This document shows, piece after piece, positions 30,806 through 39,241 of a stretch of DNA of 64,000 nucleotides; position 1 is the first letter of the stretch, and each line of letters starts with the position of its first letter. The DNA is from Zoogloea sp044344315. GTDB taxonomy: Bacteria; Pseudomonadota; Gammaproteobacteria; Burkholderiales; Rhodocyclaceae. A program made the position numbers and the translations under genes. A model generated the notes under the pieces. That model saw only the letters and a program-made list of their open reading frames with translations, ran no database searches and had not been told where the DNA came from. Where the stretch lies: positions 1 to 64,000 of the forward strand of contig NZ_JBIJDC010000001.1 of NCBI RefSeq assembly GCF_044344315.1. The letters are read 5' to 3'.

Positions 30806-31929
30806 TACCAGACCTCACGCAAGGCGTCGCAGACCCGCTGCACCTGCCCGGCATCCAGGCTGGGATGGCAGGGCAGGCTGAATACCTCGGCGCAGGCTGC
30901 CTCGCTCGCCGGCAGGGCACCGGCCGGGGCCATGGGCGGCTCACCGAGGGCAGCCAGCCGGGCGATGAAACCCGGCTGAAGGTGGTCGGGCAGCGGGTAG
31001 TGGATGTCGGTCTGAATGCCCCGGGCCAGCAGCGCTGCACGCAGCGCGTCGCGCCGGGCATGGCGCAGCACAAAAAGGTGGGCCACATCGACGGCTTCGG
31101 TGGGTCGGGGCGGAAGGGCGCCGCCCGGCAATGCCCCGAGCACCGCGGAATACTGTGCCGCCACCTGCTGCCGCGCGGCATTCAATTCCGGCAGGGCCGG
31201 GAGCAGGACCCGCAGGAAGGCTGCCTGGATTTCATCGAGGCGGCTGTTCATGCCCCCCGGGATCTGCACCTGGTACTTGGGTTGCCAGCCGTACTGGCGC
31301 AACTGGCGCAGACGGGCCGCCAGGCCGGCATCACTACAACACACCGCCCCGCCATCGCCCAGGGCGCCAAGGTTCTTCGTCGGATAGAAACTGAAACAGC
31401 CCAGCTCGCCCCACGCACCCGCCTGTCGCCCCTCCCAGCTGGCGCCGTGGGCCTGGGCTGCGTCCTCGATCACCGGTATGCCCGCCGCCCGGCAGGTGGC
31501 GAGAATGGCCGGCATGGGCGCCATGCGGCCATACAGATGGGTGACGATGAGGGCCCGGGTACGCGGGCTTATCGCGCCGCCGATGGCGGTCTCGTCGAGC
31601 AGTAGCGAGTGGGGGTGGATATCCACGAAAACCGGGCGAGCGCCAACGGCCAGGATGGCCTGGGTGCTGTAGCCCCCGGCATTGGCCACTGTCAGCACCT
31701 CGTCGCCGGAGCCCACCTCAAGCGCCCGCAGGGCGAGCTGAAGGGCATCGCTGCCGCTCGCTACACCAATGCAGTGTCCGCTTCCCACATGGGCCGCCCA
31801 AGCCTCTTCAAACGCATCCACCTCGGGGCCCAGAATGGTCCAGCCGCTGGCAATGACCCGCGCCGCAGCGGCGTTCAGGTCGGCCTGAAAGCGTGCGTAC
31901 ACGCCGCTCAAGCTGTTCATCGGGATCAC
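30805..31929 (-). CDS. DegT/DnrJ/EryC1-type sugar aminotransferase (FdtB/QdtB-like)
   Basis: About 374 residues, PLP-dependent fold type I. Recognisable are the N-terminal IPMNSLSGVYARF, GVASGSDALQLALRAL near residue 60, and FSFYPTKNLGALGDGG near 185 with the Schiff-base Lys. HLYGRMAPM and DAAQAHGASW lie between. It would aminate the 3-keto sugar nucleotide made by the WxcM-like isomerase. Start choice: GTG 31929 gives the family N-terminus; ATG 31920 and ATG 31965 are alternatives. The open frame continues to 32418 but that part lies inside the upstream membrane-protein gene in another frame and is unrelated. rmlA/rmlB are not in the window. Confidence 0.87.
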   Translation of the reverse strand: MIPMNSLSGVYARFQADLNAAAARVIASGWTILGPEVDAFEEAWAAHVGSGHCIGVASGSDALQLALRALEVGSGDEVLTVANAGGYSTQAILAVGARPVFVDIHPHSLLLDETAIGGAISPRTRALIVTHLYGRMAPMPAILATCRAAGIPVIEDAAQAHGASWEGRQAGAWGELGCFSFYPTKNLGALGDGGAVCCSDAGLAARLRQLRQYGWQPKYQVQIPGGMNSRLDEIQAAFLRVLLPALPELNAARQQVAAQYSAVLGALPGGALPPRPTEAVDVAHLFVLRHARRDALRAALLARGIQTDIHYPLPDHLQPGFIARLAALGEPPMAPAGALPASEAACAEVFSLPCHPSLDAGQVQRVCDALREVW

Positions 31930-31939
31930 GGGCAGCACG

Positions 31940-33916
31940 TCAGGGCAGGAGTTGATAGACGACATAGGCATCGCCAGACTGGAATGTCGGCTCCATAGGC
32001 AGGCGAGGATCGTCTGGCGCGGAAGGCGTGCCATCGACCATCGATAAAGGCCCCGCACTGTACCATCGAATCCCCGCCCGCCGGAGTGCCTCCAGGCGCT
32101 CGGGTGGCGGCAGGGCAACCATGCGCTGCCATTCATCGGCACGCACGCGCACCGCTGCAGAGCTGCGGGGATGCAGGTTGAAACCGATCCAGTAGGGCGT
32201 ACAGGCAGCCAGCGCAGTGAGGCGGAAGCCAGGGTCGGCATCGGCGCGCTGGCAGACATCGCCAGGGCGAGCATGCTGCCGAATATGGGCAGCCGCCTCA
32301 ACCAGCCCCTTCGGCAAAGCCGGCCGGCCGTCGATCTTGCCGGGACCACGCTGTATCTCCGGACCCAGCCGAATTCCCGCCACGCAGCCCACCACCAGCA
32401 CCAGCAACACGGCAGCAAGACCCCAGCCGCGCCGGCCCTGCGGGCGGTCGGAAGACGGCACCAGGAAGGGCGCAGTGGTCAGCCACCACATGGGCAGCAC
32501 CCAGACCAGCGGACGGTGCTGGAGCTCTTCCGGCGTACCGGCACTGCCGCGCTTGTCCAGATCCAGCCCCAGGGCAAACAGCAGATAGCCCCCCACGACC
32601 AGCAGCATCCACACACGTACGGCCCGGGGAGCCCGCGGCCAGGCCAGGATGCCGAGCAACATCCAGCCCAGGGTGCCTACCAGAATGACGATGGGCGCCA
32701 GGGCCGGCTCACTCAGGCCGGCCAGCCAGCCGGGGGCCTGCAGGTGCAGCAGCGCTGGCCAGTATTCGCGCCATCCACCACCGCCGAGATGGATCAGGGG
32801 CAGGCCGGGCAAGGGTATCCACAGCAGGACAAGCAGCGCCAGCAGGGTCATTCCCGCCACGATCATCCTGCGTCGGAAAGCAGCGCCGGGAAGGGTCAGC
32901 GCCCACCAGAACAGCAACAGCGGCCCGGCCAGCAGAATGATCTGCGCCTTGAACAACATGCCCAGCGCCAGGGCCAGCAGCAAAACCAACAAGCTCCACA
33001 CGGGGCGGGCGGTGGCATCCTGCTGACGGCCATGCAGCCAGCTCGCCAGCAACAGGGCCACCACACAGCCATACAAGCTGCCGGGGGAGATCATCTGCAA
33101 CCAGTGCCAGCCCAGAAAGGCCTGCCCGGACCCCAAGCCCGCCGCGTCCGGCCAGAACAATGTCAGAGGCAGGGCCAGAGCCAGCCAGGGCAGCTCGGGA
33201 CGCAGACGAAAGACCCACTCCGACGCGGCAGCAAGCATCAACAGCATGCCGAGCGGCCACCAGACGACAAAGGCCAGATCTATGCCACGGGCGCCACCGA
33301 ACGCCGACAGCCACCCGACCAGGCCATAGCTGAGATAGTGATAGGGCGCGAGGGGCAGGTCCACACCACGCAGATCATGGACCGGATGGAGGCTTCCCTG
33401 CCCCAGCATGTCGATCAGCACCCCGTGAAAATACCAGTCTTGCCAGATCCGCTGGGGCCCACCGCTGGCAGTGCCCGCCGAGGCGCTCCACAGGCTTTCA
33501 CCCCAAAAAGCCAGGGGCAGCGCAACCAGCGCCAGCAGCAGGACAAGGGAGGGCGATGGCGCCGATGCGGATAGCAACGGCAAACTGCCGGGACGCCGCC
33601 GTCGGACGTACGGCACAAGCAGGACGGCCACCATCAGGGCGCCACTGCCGATTGCCGGGACACCCAGCACCGCGAGGATGGCGAGGCTGGCGAGGACCAG
33701 CAGCACAGCCAGCACCCAGCCACCGGCAAGGCTGGCGAGACCAGCCCTCCGGCGCAGGCCGTCGGCCCAGGCCAGGGTGAGCGCCATGGGCAGGGTCAGG
33801 CAGAGCGCCACAAGGATGGGCGCTCCCGCCAGGCCCGCGGCCACGCCAAACGCCGCGCCGAAGGCCAGAGGCGCCGCCAGAGTCAGACGGTGTTCCACCG
33901 ATGGGGCAGCCGGCAC
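31940..33916 (-). CDS. Large polytopic membrane protein, possible GT-C glycosyltransferase
   Basis: A 658-residue protein with about 13 hydrophobic helices across residues 10-530 and a soluble C-terminal region (about 545-658). A long periplasmic loop after the fourth helix has WQDWYFHGVLIDMLG and APYHYLSYGL, a pattern seen in GT-C or YfhO-like membrane glycosyltransferases, but I cannot name a family. It is embedded between wzt and the aminotransferase gene and overlaps wzt by 34 nt, so it belongs to the exporter operon. Starts are GTG 33916 or GTG 33898. A periplasmic sugar-decorating enzyme is the leading guess. Confidence 0.6.
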   Translation of the reverse strand: MPAAPSVEHRLTLAAPLAFGAAFGVAAGLAGAPILVALCLTLPMALTLAWADGLRRRAGLASLAGGWVLAVLLVLASLAILAVLGVPAIGSGALMVAVLLVPYVRRRRPGSLPLLSASAPSPSLVLLLALVALPLAFWGESLWSASAGTASGGPQRIWQDWYFHGVLIDMLGQGSLHPVHDLRGVDLPLAPYHYLSYGLVGWLSAFGGARGIDLAFVVWWPLGMLLMLAAASEWVFRLRPELPWLALALPLTLFWPDAAGLGSGQAFLGWHWLQMISPGSLYGCVVALLLASWLHGRQQDATARPVWSLLVLLLALALGMLFKAQIILLAGPLLLFWWALTLPGAAFRRRMIVAGMTLLALLVLLWIPLPGLPLIHLGGGGWREYWPALLHLQAPGWLAGLSEPALAPIVILVGTLGWMLLGILAWPRAPRAVRVWMLLVVGGYLLFALGLDLDKRGSAGTPEELQHRPLVWVLPMWWLTTAPFLVPSSDRPQGRRGWGLAAVLLVLVVGCVAGIRLGPEIQRGPGKIDGRPALPKGLVEAAAHIRQHARPGDVCQRADADPGFRLTALAACTPYWIGFNLHPRSSAAVRVRADEWQRMVALPPPERLEALRRAGIRWYSAGPLSMVDGTPSAPDDPRLPMEPTFQSGDAYVVYQLLP

Positions 33917-35082
33917 ACGCCAAGTTCGCGGCTCTCTCCGGTCACGGTCACGTCGCAGACGATTTCGTCGAACAAGCGGTAGCCCTCCGGGTCGAGCGCA
34001 TGCGTCTTGATGGTGTACTCACCGGGGAGCAAGGACAACTCGGGTAACTCAAGCTCGAAGGCGAACTCATTGTCGGCAACGCGCGACAGCACGTGGCCCT
34101 CCATCTCCGATGACACTCCGTAAATCGGCATGCCATCCTTGCGCACAAAGCCCACCAGGGCGGTGGGAACCCGATCATCCGGCGAGAAAAGCCGCCCGGC
34201 GATACGCAGCGCCGCGCCTTCGGGCAGCGTGATGCCTTCGGGGCTGGGTCGCTCGTTGAGCGTCACGGACAGGACGGCGTAATGACCACTTTTGATGGCC
34301 GTGGCGTGATCCTGGGCCTTGGGGACGTTGCGGGCATCGTGCCAGGCCAGGTACTCCCGCGTGACCCGGTTGGAATCGCCGTAGGCATGCAAGCGCCCAT
34401 CATGAATCCAGGCAGCCTTTTGGCAGAGCTTCTGGACATGGAACATGCTATGCGCACAAAGCAGCAGGGTGCCGCCGTTGGCAAGATAGTTCTCCATCCA
34501 GGCTATGCACTTGCGCTGAAAGGACTCATCCCCCACCGCCAGCACTTCGTCAGTAATCAGAATGTCCGGGCTGACCGTTGTGGCGACGGCAAACCCTAGG
34601 CGCACGATCATGCCTGACGAGTAGTGCTTGATCGGCTGGTCCATATGCTCGCCGATGTCGGCAAAAGCCAGGATGTCGTCGAGTCGCTCACGTGTTTCCT
34701 GCTCGCTCAGGCCCATCAGGGCCGTAGCCAGAAATACGTTCTGACGCCCTGTGTATTCCGGGTGAAACCCCGCCCCCAGCTCCAGCAAGGCACTGATGCG
34801 ACCCCGCAGTTGTAGCTCACCCGCGGTCGGCTTGACCACACCGGCAATGATCTTCAGCAGGGTCGACTTGCCAGCACCGTTTACGCCGATCAAGCCCAGG
34901 GACTCTCCCCGACGCACATCGAAGCTGATGTCGGTCAGCGCATCGTAGCGTTCCGTAAAGGGCTGGCGCCGCAGCAGGGAATACAGGGTGCGGATGCGCC
35001 CGGCCGCGGAATTCGCGATCGGATATGACTTGCCGATCCCGGTCAGGCTGATCAGCGGCGCTTCAACAGGACTCCCGCTCAT
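33883..35082 (-). CDS. wzt: ABC transporter ATPase for O-polysaccharide export, with carbohydrate-binding C-domain
   Basis: A 399-residue protein. The nucleotide-binding domain has Walker A GVNGAGKST (66-74), signature YSSGMIVRL and Walker B DILITDEVLAVGD. Residues about 255-399 form an added beta-sandwich (Wzt C-terminal type). In E. coli O8/O9a this domain binds the modified non-reducing end of the chain before export. That implies a terminal cap here, for which several methyltransferases in the locus are candidates. It pairs with the permease gene just upstream (TGATG overlap). The alternative, a teichoic-acid-type TagH, is less likely in a Gram-negative. Confidence 0.92.
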   Translation of the reverse strand: MSGSPVEAPLISLTGIGKSYPIANSAAGRIRTLYSLLRRQPFTERYDALTDISFDVRRGESLGLIGVNGAGKSTLLKIIAGVVKPTAGELQLRGRISALLELGAGFHPEYTGRQNVFLATALMGLSEQETRERLDDILAFADIGEHMDQPIKHYSSGMIVRLGFAVATTVSPDILITDEVLAVGDESFQRKCIAWMENYLANGGTLLLCAHSMFHVQKLCQKAAWIHDGRLHAYGDSNRVTREYLAWHDARNVPKAQDHATAIKSGHYAVLSVTLNERPSPEGITLPEGAALRIAGRLFSPDDRVPTALVGFVRKDGMPIYGVSSEMEGHVLSRVADNEFAFELELPELSLLPGEYTIKTHALDPEGYRLFDEIVCDVTVTGESRELGVCRLPHRWNTV

Positions 35083-35873
35083 CAGATGAAATCCTCGAAA
35101 TAATCGGAGAGGCGCCGGAACAACAGCACCGCCGCAAACACGGCCACACCGCCACCCAGCACGAAAAGGGACAGCTGCCCGAAAGCCGCGAGGTCCCCAT
35201 GCATCAGTCCGGCACGGATAGGCTCGAGCAGATGCACCAGGGGGTTGAAGGCCACAATCCAGCGCACCGACTCCGGCACCTGCGTGGTGGGATACAGGAT
35301 GGGCGTCACGTAGAACATGATCATCAGCGCCGGGCCCAGCATGTGGTCGATGTCCTTCAGGAAAACCTGAAAGGATGCCGTCACCAGCGCTATCGCCGAT
35401 GCCAGCAGCAGCAGCGCCAACCAGCCCATCAACACCACCGGTAGCCCGGAAAACCGGAAGGGCTCGCCACCAACGGCCAGGGCGCAGATGACCACCATGA
35501 AACCGACGAAATGAATGAAAAAGGTAGCGCCAATCGAGGCGAACACCAGCAACTCGTGGGGAAAATGCACCTTCTTGACCAGGCCGGAGTTACCCACCAC
35601 TGCGTGGGTCGCCCGCTGCACCCCTTCCTGGAAAGCCATCCAGGGCCACAGGGCACAGGCCACGAAGGCCACGAAACTGTGCTCACCCAGCTCGGGAAAG
35701 CCGACCTTGAAGACCTTCCGGAAGACGAATCCGTAGATCATCAACAGGAGCACGGGCTGGCCGAGGGCCCACAATCCACCGGCAATCGTCCCGGAATAGC
35801 GACTGGTGACCTCACGCCGGACAAAGGTGAGGAACAACCAGCGCTGCTGCCAAAGTTCGGTAAGGATATTCAT
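35082..35873 (-). CDS. wzm: ABC transporter permease for O-polysaccharide export
   Basis: A 263-residue ABC-2-type permease with six predicted helices, usual Wzm length. It forms the inner-membrane channel that, with Wzt, exports the undecaprenyl-linked polymer to the periplasm. The cytoplasmic N-terminus RWLFLTFVRREVTSRYSGTIAGG is a family hallmark, as is LGPALMIMFYVTPILYP near residue 180. Start ATG 35873 was chosen over a 27-nt longer frame with a cysteine-rich leader. It is the first gene of the minus-strand operon; its promoter should lie in 35874-36034. Confidence 0.92.
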   Translation of the reverse strand: MNILTELWQQRWLFLTFVRREVTSRYSGTIAGGLWALGQPVLLLMIYGFVFRKVFKVGFPELGEHSFVAFVACALWPWMAFQEGVQRATHAVVGNSGLVKKVHFPHELLVFASIGATFFIHFVGFMVVICALAVGGEPFRFSGLPVVLMGWLALLLLASAIALVTASFQVFLKDIDHMLGPALMIMFYVTPILYPTTQVPESVRWIVAFNPLVHLLEPIRAGLMHGDLAAFGQLSLFVLGGGVAVFAAVLLFRRLSDYFEDFI

Positions 35874-36034
35874 TGAATCCGTCCGGCACTCGCACTGCAC
35901 AATCCATGTTTCGACCCATCCTGGGCCGAGGCCATGGGCTGTGCAGCGGGCGCGGGCATCAAGCGCCTCGCAACAGTATCGCCGGGGATCTGCTGCAGAT
36001 ACGCGGTACAGGCATGATGGAGATGATGTGCGTG

Positions 36035-36976
36035 TTACTTGCTCACCGCACGTCGCACGGCGTCAGCGTCGATCTTGATGGTGGCTGGATCACGCAGCGG
36101 ATCGGCGATCTTCTTACGGACCTCACCTCGCATGCGATTGCGGACACTCTCCATCAGGGCGTCCTTCACCTCGTCAAAGGGACGCAACACCGGTGCCTGT
36201 CGCTCTTCGAAACGGATGATGTGCAGCCCGAAGTTGGTCTCCACGATCCCGGACAACTCGCCCGGCTTCTTCATCGAGAAGGCAACCGCCTCAAACTCGG
36301 GCACCATCGTGCCCTTCGGCTTCATGCCGAGATCACCGCCACGCTTGCCTGAGCCGGGATCGTCGGAGTACTTCTGGGCAAGTTCTTCGAAAGACTCGCC
36401 ATTGCGCAGTTTTTCGAGCACAGACTCGGCCAGTGCACGGGAGGCTGTCCGATCGCTGCCGCAAGCCCGGAAAAGGATGTGGCGCGCACGCACCTCCTCC
36501 GGCTTGGTGAATTTCTCGGGAAATGCTTTGTACTCATCCCGGGCAATGGCTTCCACCTGAGTCTCCGACACGGCTTTGGACTCGGCCTGCTCCATGTAGA
36601 TCTCGTACAAGGCACGTTCTTCCGCCAACTTGAGGCGATCAAGAATATCCTTGCGGGACGTCAGCCCTTCCACACGCGCTTTGTTCGCCACCAGGCGACG
36701 CAACATGATGTCAGCAGCCATCCGCTCACCGGATGGGGAGCCGGGCTCGCGCATGCGCTTCAGCAGTTCTGGCGATCGTCCGACCATGTCGGCTTGCAGA
36801 TCAGCAGCAGTAACGGCAGCCTTGGCATGAGTGGCGACAATCTCGTCACCCGAATAAGACTGGCTTGAAACAAGCGCTGCAAAAACAAAAGAAACGATGT
36901 GAAGATTCGACAACTTCAATTTGCTCACTCCGAATGGAAAAGCAGAAAAGACAGCATTTGTTGAATGACGGTTCAT
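36035..36976 (-). CDS. Parvulin-type peptidyl-prolyl isomerase, secreted
   Basis: About 313 residues with a hydrophobic N-terminal segment (NLHIVSFVFAALVSSQSYSG) that should export it. A SurA-like helical region spans about 45-150. The PpiC/rotamase domain is at about 160-265 (VRARHILFRACGS, then KYSDDPGSGKRGGDLG and NFGLHIIRFEERQ). It would help fold outer-membrane or secreted proteins in the periplasm. The start is uncertain: ATG 36976, an upstream TTG, or a downstream GTG (about 36919) that gives a cleaner signal peptide; none has a good Shine-Dalgarno. It begins only about 30 nt past the double hairpin that ends the surface-protein gene. Confidence 0.85.
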   Translation of the reverse strand: MNRHSTNAVFSAFPFGVSKLKLSNLHIVSFVFAALVSSQSYSGDEIVATHAKAAVTAADLQADMVGRSPELLKRMREPGSPSGERMAADIMLRRLVANKARVEGLTSRKDILDRLKLAEERALYEIYMEQAESKAVSETQVEAIARDEYKAFPEKFTKPEEVRARHILFRACGSDRTASRALAESVLEKLRNGESFEELAQKYSDDPGSGKRGGDLGMKPKGTMVPEFEAVAFSMKKPGELSGIVETNFGLHIIRFEERQAPVLRPFDEVKDALMESVRNRMRGEVRKKIADPLRDPATIKIDADAVRRAVSK

Positions 36977-37006
36977 CACAACCAATAATTCTGCGCTTAC
37001 GATAGA

Positions 37007-37041
37007 AATGACAAAGGCGGGCCAGGCCCGCCTTTGTCATT
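37007..37041 (-). terminator. 17-bp perfect hairpin downstream of the surface-protein gene
   Basis: Bases 37007-37023 are the exact reverse complement of 37025-37041, with one A at the centre. It is G+C-rich in the middle and A+T-rich at the base (AATGACAAAGG). It follows a second hairpin at 37043-37062 and lies about 30 nt before the PPIase start. Confidence 0.75.
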
Positions 37042-37042
37042 C

Positions 37043-37062
37043 AACACCCCCGAAGGGGTGTT
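37043..37062 (-). terminator. Hairpin with UUCG tetraloop after the surface-protein gene
   Basis: On the minus strand it reads AACACCCC-TTCG-GGGGTGTT: an 8-bp stem closed by the very stable C(UUCG)G tetraloop, 15 nt after the surface-protein stop codon. With the hairpin at 37007-37041 it forms a double terminator or an RNA 3'-end stabiliser. Confidence 0.75.
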
Positions 37063-37077
37063 TAGGTACAGCTCAGC

Positions 37078-38541
37078 TTACCACTTCAGCGGCAGAACTT
37101 GGCCGTAGTTGGTGCCGGAGGCGCCAACACCAGCGTTGAACACGTTCACCGCGGTGAAGCCGATAACCGGCAGCGGGCCGTTGGCGCTGGTGGTGCTCAG
37201 ACGAACCAGACCATCGTTGTACGCAAAGGTGTAATCCTGAGCGGTGATGTTGGCAGCCAGTGCGCCAGACGGGGTGGAGCCGTTGTTGATGGACACAACG
37301 GACACTTCGCCGATCAGGGTCCAGGTGGCGGAACCTTGCGGGTTCGGGGAGATCACGATGCTGCTTTGATCAACCACGGTACGCTCTTCACGGTCATAGA
37401 CGGTGGGAGCGCCGACAACCACGGAGTTGGTGCCGGCAACCAGGCTGGCGTAGGGGCCAGTAGCGCCGAGAACGGTGGCCAGGGTGCGCAGCGGATCCGC
37501 AGTGTCGTTAGGAACGTTGCTCCAGGTGTAGTAGTAACGACGGGTCGGCTGGGACAGGACGACATCGGTAGAGGCCAGGATGGAATCATCGGTGGCGTAC
37601 TCGGTGACGACGGAAGCCTTAGCCAGAATGCCTTGCAGCTCAGCCAGTTGAGCGGTCACGTTGGCGGTGCCGTACGGGGTCGACAGATCGGGCAGGTCGA
37701 ATTCGTACATGCGCACGTTGCCGGTGGCGGTGTTGAACACACTGTCAGCGGTGGTGGCTGCGTCAAAGGCGATCAGCGGGAAGGACACGGTGCCGGTGGT
37801 CAGGTTGGCCTGACGGGCGTAGCGAACCGGAACAGCGACGCTCTGAACCAGGGCGGTACCAGGAATGGTGAAGGCCTTGGAGTTAGCGACGTTGATGATG
37901 GTCGCAAAGGAGGTCAGACCGGAGGTCGGAGCAGTCAGCGAGTCGCTCAGATCGTTCGGCTCAACGCCGGTACCGATCAGGGTGGTGGAGGAGCAAGGAG
38001 CCACACCATTCACGTGCTTGGTCGCATCGAACAGAGCGGTTTGCACACCGGTGGAGGCAGCAGCGGTACGGTTGTTGGCAGTGCCAGCAGCGCCCTTGAT
38101 GATGTCGCCCATGTTGATGATTTCAACGTAGCCTTCACGGGTGCCTTGAGCCTTGTTGGCATCCAGCAGACGGGCGGTCACGAACTGCTGATTGACGCTG
38201 GTCGGCAGGGTGCAAGACTTGTCGCTGGTGGCCAGACGGGCAACGGTGCCGTCCAGGGTCACGGCAGCGGTCCAGACGTCAGCCGGGGACAGGAAGACTT
38301 GGAAGTCAAAAACGTCGTCGGAGAACTGAGCGCCGCGGAAGCGGACCTTGACAGCCTTGCCATGCTGCTCGTCGGTGTTAGCGATACTGATCAGGGTGGT
38401 GTTGCCGTTCTGAACCGAGTAGTACGGCAGAACGTTGATGTGACCCACACCATTTTGCGCAACGGTGATCGCTGCGTTCGAAACTCCGGACAGCGCACCC
38501 AGAGTGGCCGCAACACCAACAGCAAGAAGCTTTTTCTTCAT
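37078..38541 (-). CDS. Secreted surface (S-layer-like) protein
   Basis: A 487-residue protein with a clear Sec signal peptide (MKKKLLAVGVAATLGALSGVSNA, cleavage near residue 23). The mature part is rich in Thr, Val, Ala, Asn and Ser, with few charged residues and few Cys, as in S-layer and outer-surface proteins. It begins AITVAQNGVGHINVLPYYS and ends GQVLPLKW. Strong expression is suggested by an AGGAG site, an A+T-rich leader and a double terminator. Similar proteins in Rhodocyclales are annotated as cell-surface or S-layer proteins (from memory). The T2SS operon upstream on the same strand could export it; that is inference. No enzymatic motif seen. Confidence 0.75.
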   Translation of the reverse strand: MKKKLLAVGVAATLGALSGVSNAAITVAQNGVGHINVLPYYSVQNGNTTLISIANTDEQHGKAVKVRFRGAQFSDDVFDFQVFLSPADVWTAAVTLDGTVARLATSDKSCTLPTSVNQQFVTARLLDANKAQGTREGYVEIINMGDIIKGAAGTANNRTAAASTGVQTALFDATKHVNGVAPCSSTTLIGTGVEPNDLSDSLTAPTSGLTSFATIINVANSKAFTIPGTALVQSVAVPVRYARQANLTTGTVSFPLIAFDAATTADSVFNTATGNVRMYEFDLPDLSTPYGTANVTAQLAELQGILAKASVVTEYATDDSILASTDVVLSQPTRRYYYTWSNVPNDTADPLRTLATVLGATGPYASLVAGTNSVVVGAPTVYDREERTVVDQSSIVISPNPQGSATWTLIGEVSVVSINNGSTPSGALAANITAQDYTFAYNDGLVRLSTTSANGPLPVIGFTAVNVFNAGVGASGTNYGQVLPLKW

Positions 38542-38600
38542 ACAGAACTCCTAAATAGCAAAAAATGAACGCAACGTAATCAAGTCTTACGCTGGATGAC

Positions 38601-38629
38601 ACCATAGCACAGACAGCAATTTTTTTGAA
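38601..38629 (-). promoter_or_regulatory. Candidate sigma70 promoter of the surface-protein gene
   Basis: On the minus strand, TTCAAA (38629-38624) and TATGGT (38606-38601) are separated by 17 nt; each matches four of six consensus bases. The region is A+T-rich against a G+C-rich background and leaves a leader of about 50 nt before the ATG at 38541. Confidence 0.4.
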
Positions 38630-38731
38630 CAGCCTGCAAACACAATTGCGCCATGCCCTGTTGCACAAAAACAACGAAATTTTACATACACATACGGGCT
38701 ATTCACAAGCTCAGGCCATGAGCCCGAAAAC

Positions 38732-39181
38732 CTAGAATCGCTCGTACCGCCACCACTCACCCGCTTCGAGTATCCAACGCTCCTCGAGATCGGTCGTGGT
38801 CTCCGGGTAACCCCGTTGCAGAGGCGCAAATCCGATACGCATCGTTACATCGCAGGTCGCGTCCTTGCACTTTACATTAACGACCTCGGCGCTTTTAAGT
38901 TTAGCCGCCGGAGCAGAACGCCCCCTGAACCCGAAAAGGTCAACAGCCTTGCGATAGGCGGGCGTGGCAAAACTGTAAGCCTTTTCCCAATTCCCCGTCA
39001 CAAGGGCACCCCATCGGGCCTGGGCACGCTCCCTGACGTCCGTTTCCGGTTCGCGCGTGGCGAACGAGGCGCAACCTGCCAATACCGTAAGGCACGCGGC
39101 ACAGATCATACCCCAAGCCCGGAAACGCCCTTGCCGGGAAAAAGTCACATCACGCCGAAAAAACATCATGACTTCACTCAC
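38732..39181 (-). CDS. Small lipoprotein downstream of gspD
   Basis: About 149 residues with a lipoprotein signal (AWGMICAACLTVLAGC; lipobox LAGC) preceded by a basic, rather long n-region, so the true start may be one of the internal ATGs (39169 or 39166). The mature domain (about 40-149) looks like a small NTF2/SnoaL-type fold: ARWGALVTGNWEKAYSFATP, a CKDATCDV cysteine pair and the end EAGEWWRYERF. Function unknown. It follows gspD by about 60 nt on the same strand, the place where a secretin pilotin could be encoded, but I see no pilotin signature. Confidence 0.75.
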   Translation of the reverse strand: MSEVMMFFRRDVTFSRQGRFRAWGMICAACLTVLAGCASFATREPETDVRERAQARWGALVTGNWEKAYSFATPAYRKAVDLFGFRGRSAPAAKLKSAEVVNVKCKDATCDVTMRIGFAPLQRGYPETTTDLEERWILEAGEWWRYERF

Positions 39182-39241
39182 AAATTATTACTCTTTTCAA
39201 CAATAAAACCGCCCCGAAAGCGCTAGCGCCACCGGAACCCC

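Noticed and set aside
31930..32418. Upstream extension of the aminotransferase gene by about 160 codons
   Set aside because: The extension lies inside the membrane-protein gene in another frame and has no aminotransferase similarity; the family N-terminus begins at 31929.
37099..38568. 489-codon frame open over the whole length of the surface-protein gene on the opposite strand
   Set aside because: The minus-strand gene has a signal peptide, ribosome-binding site and terminator. The antisense translation is Gly/Val/Gln-rich without any motif.
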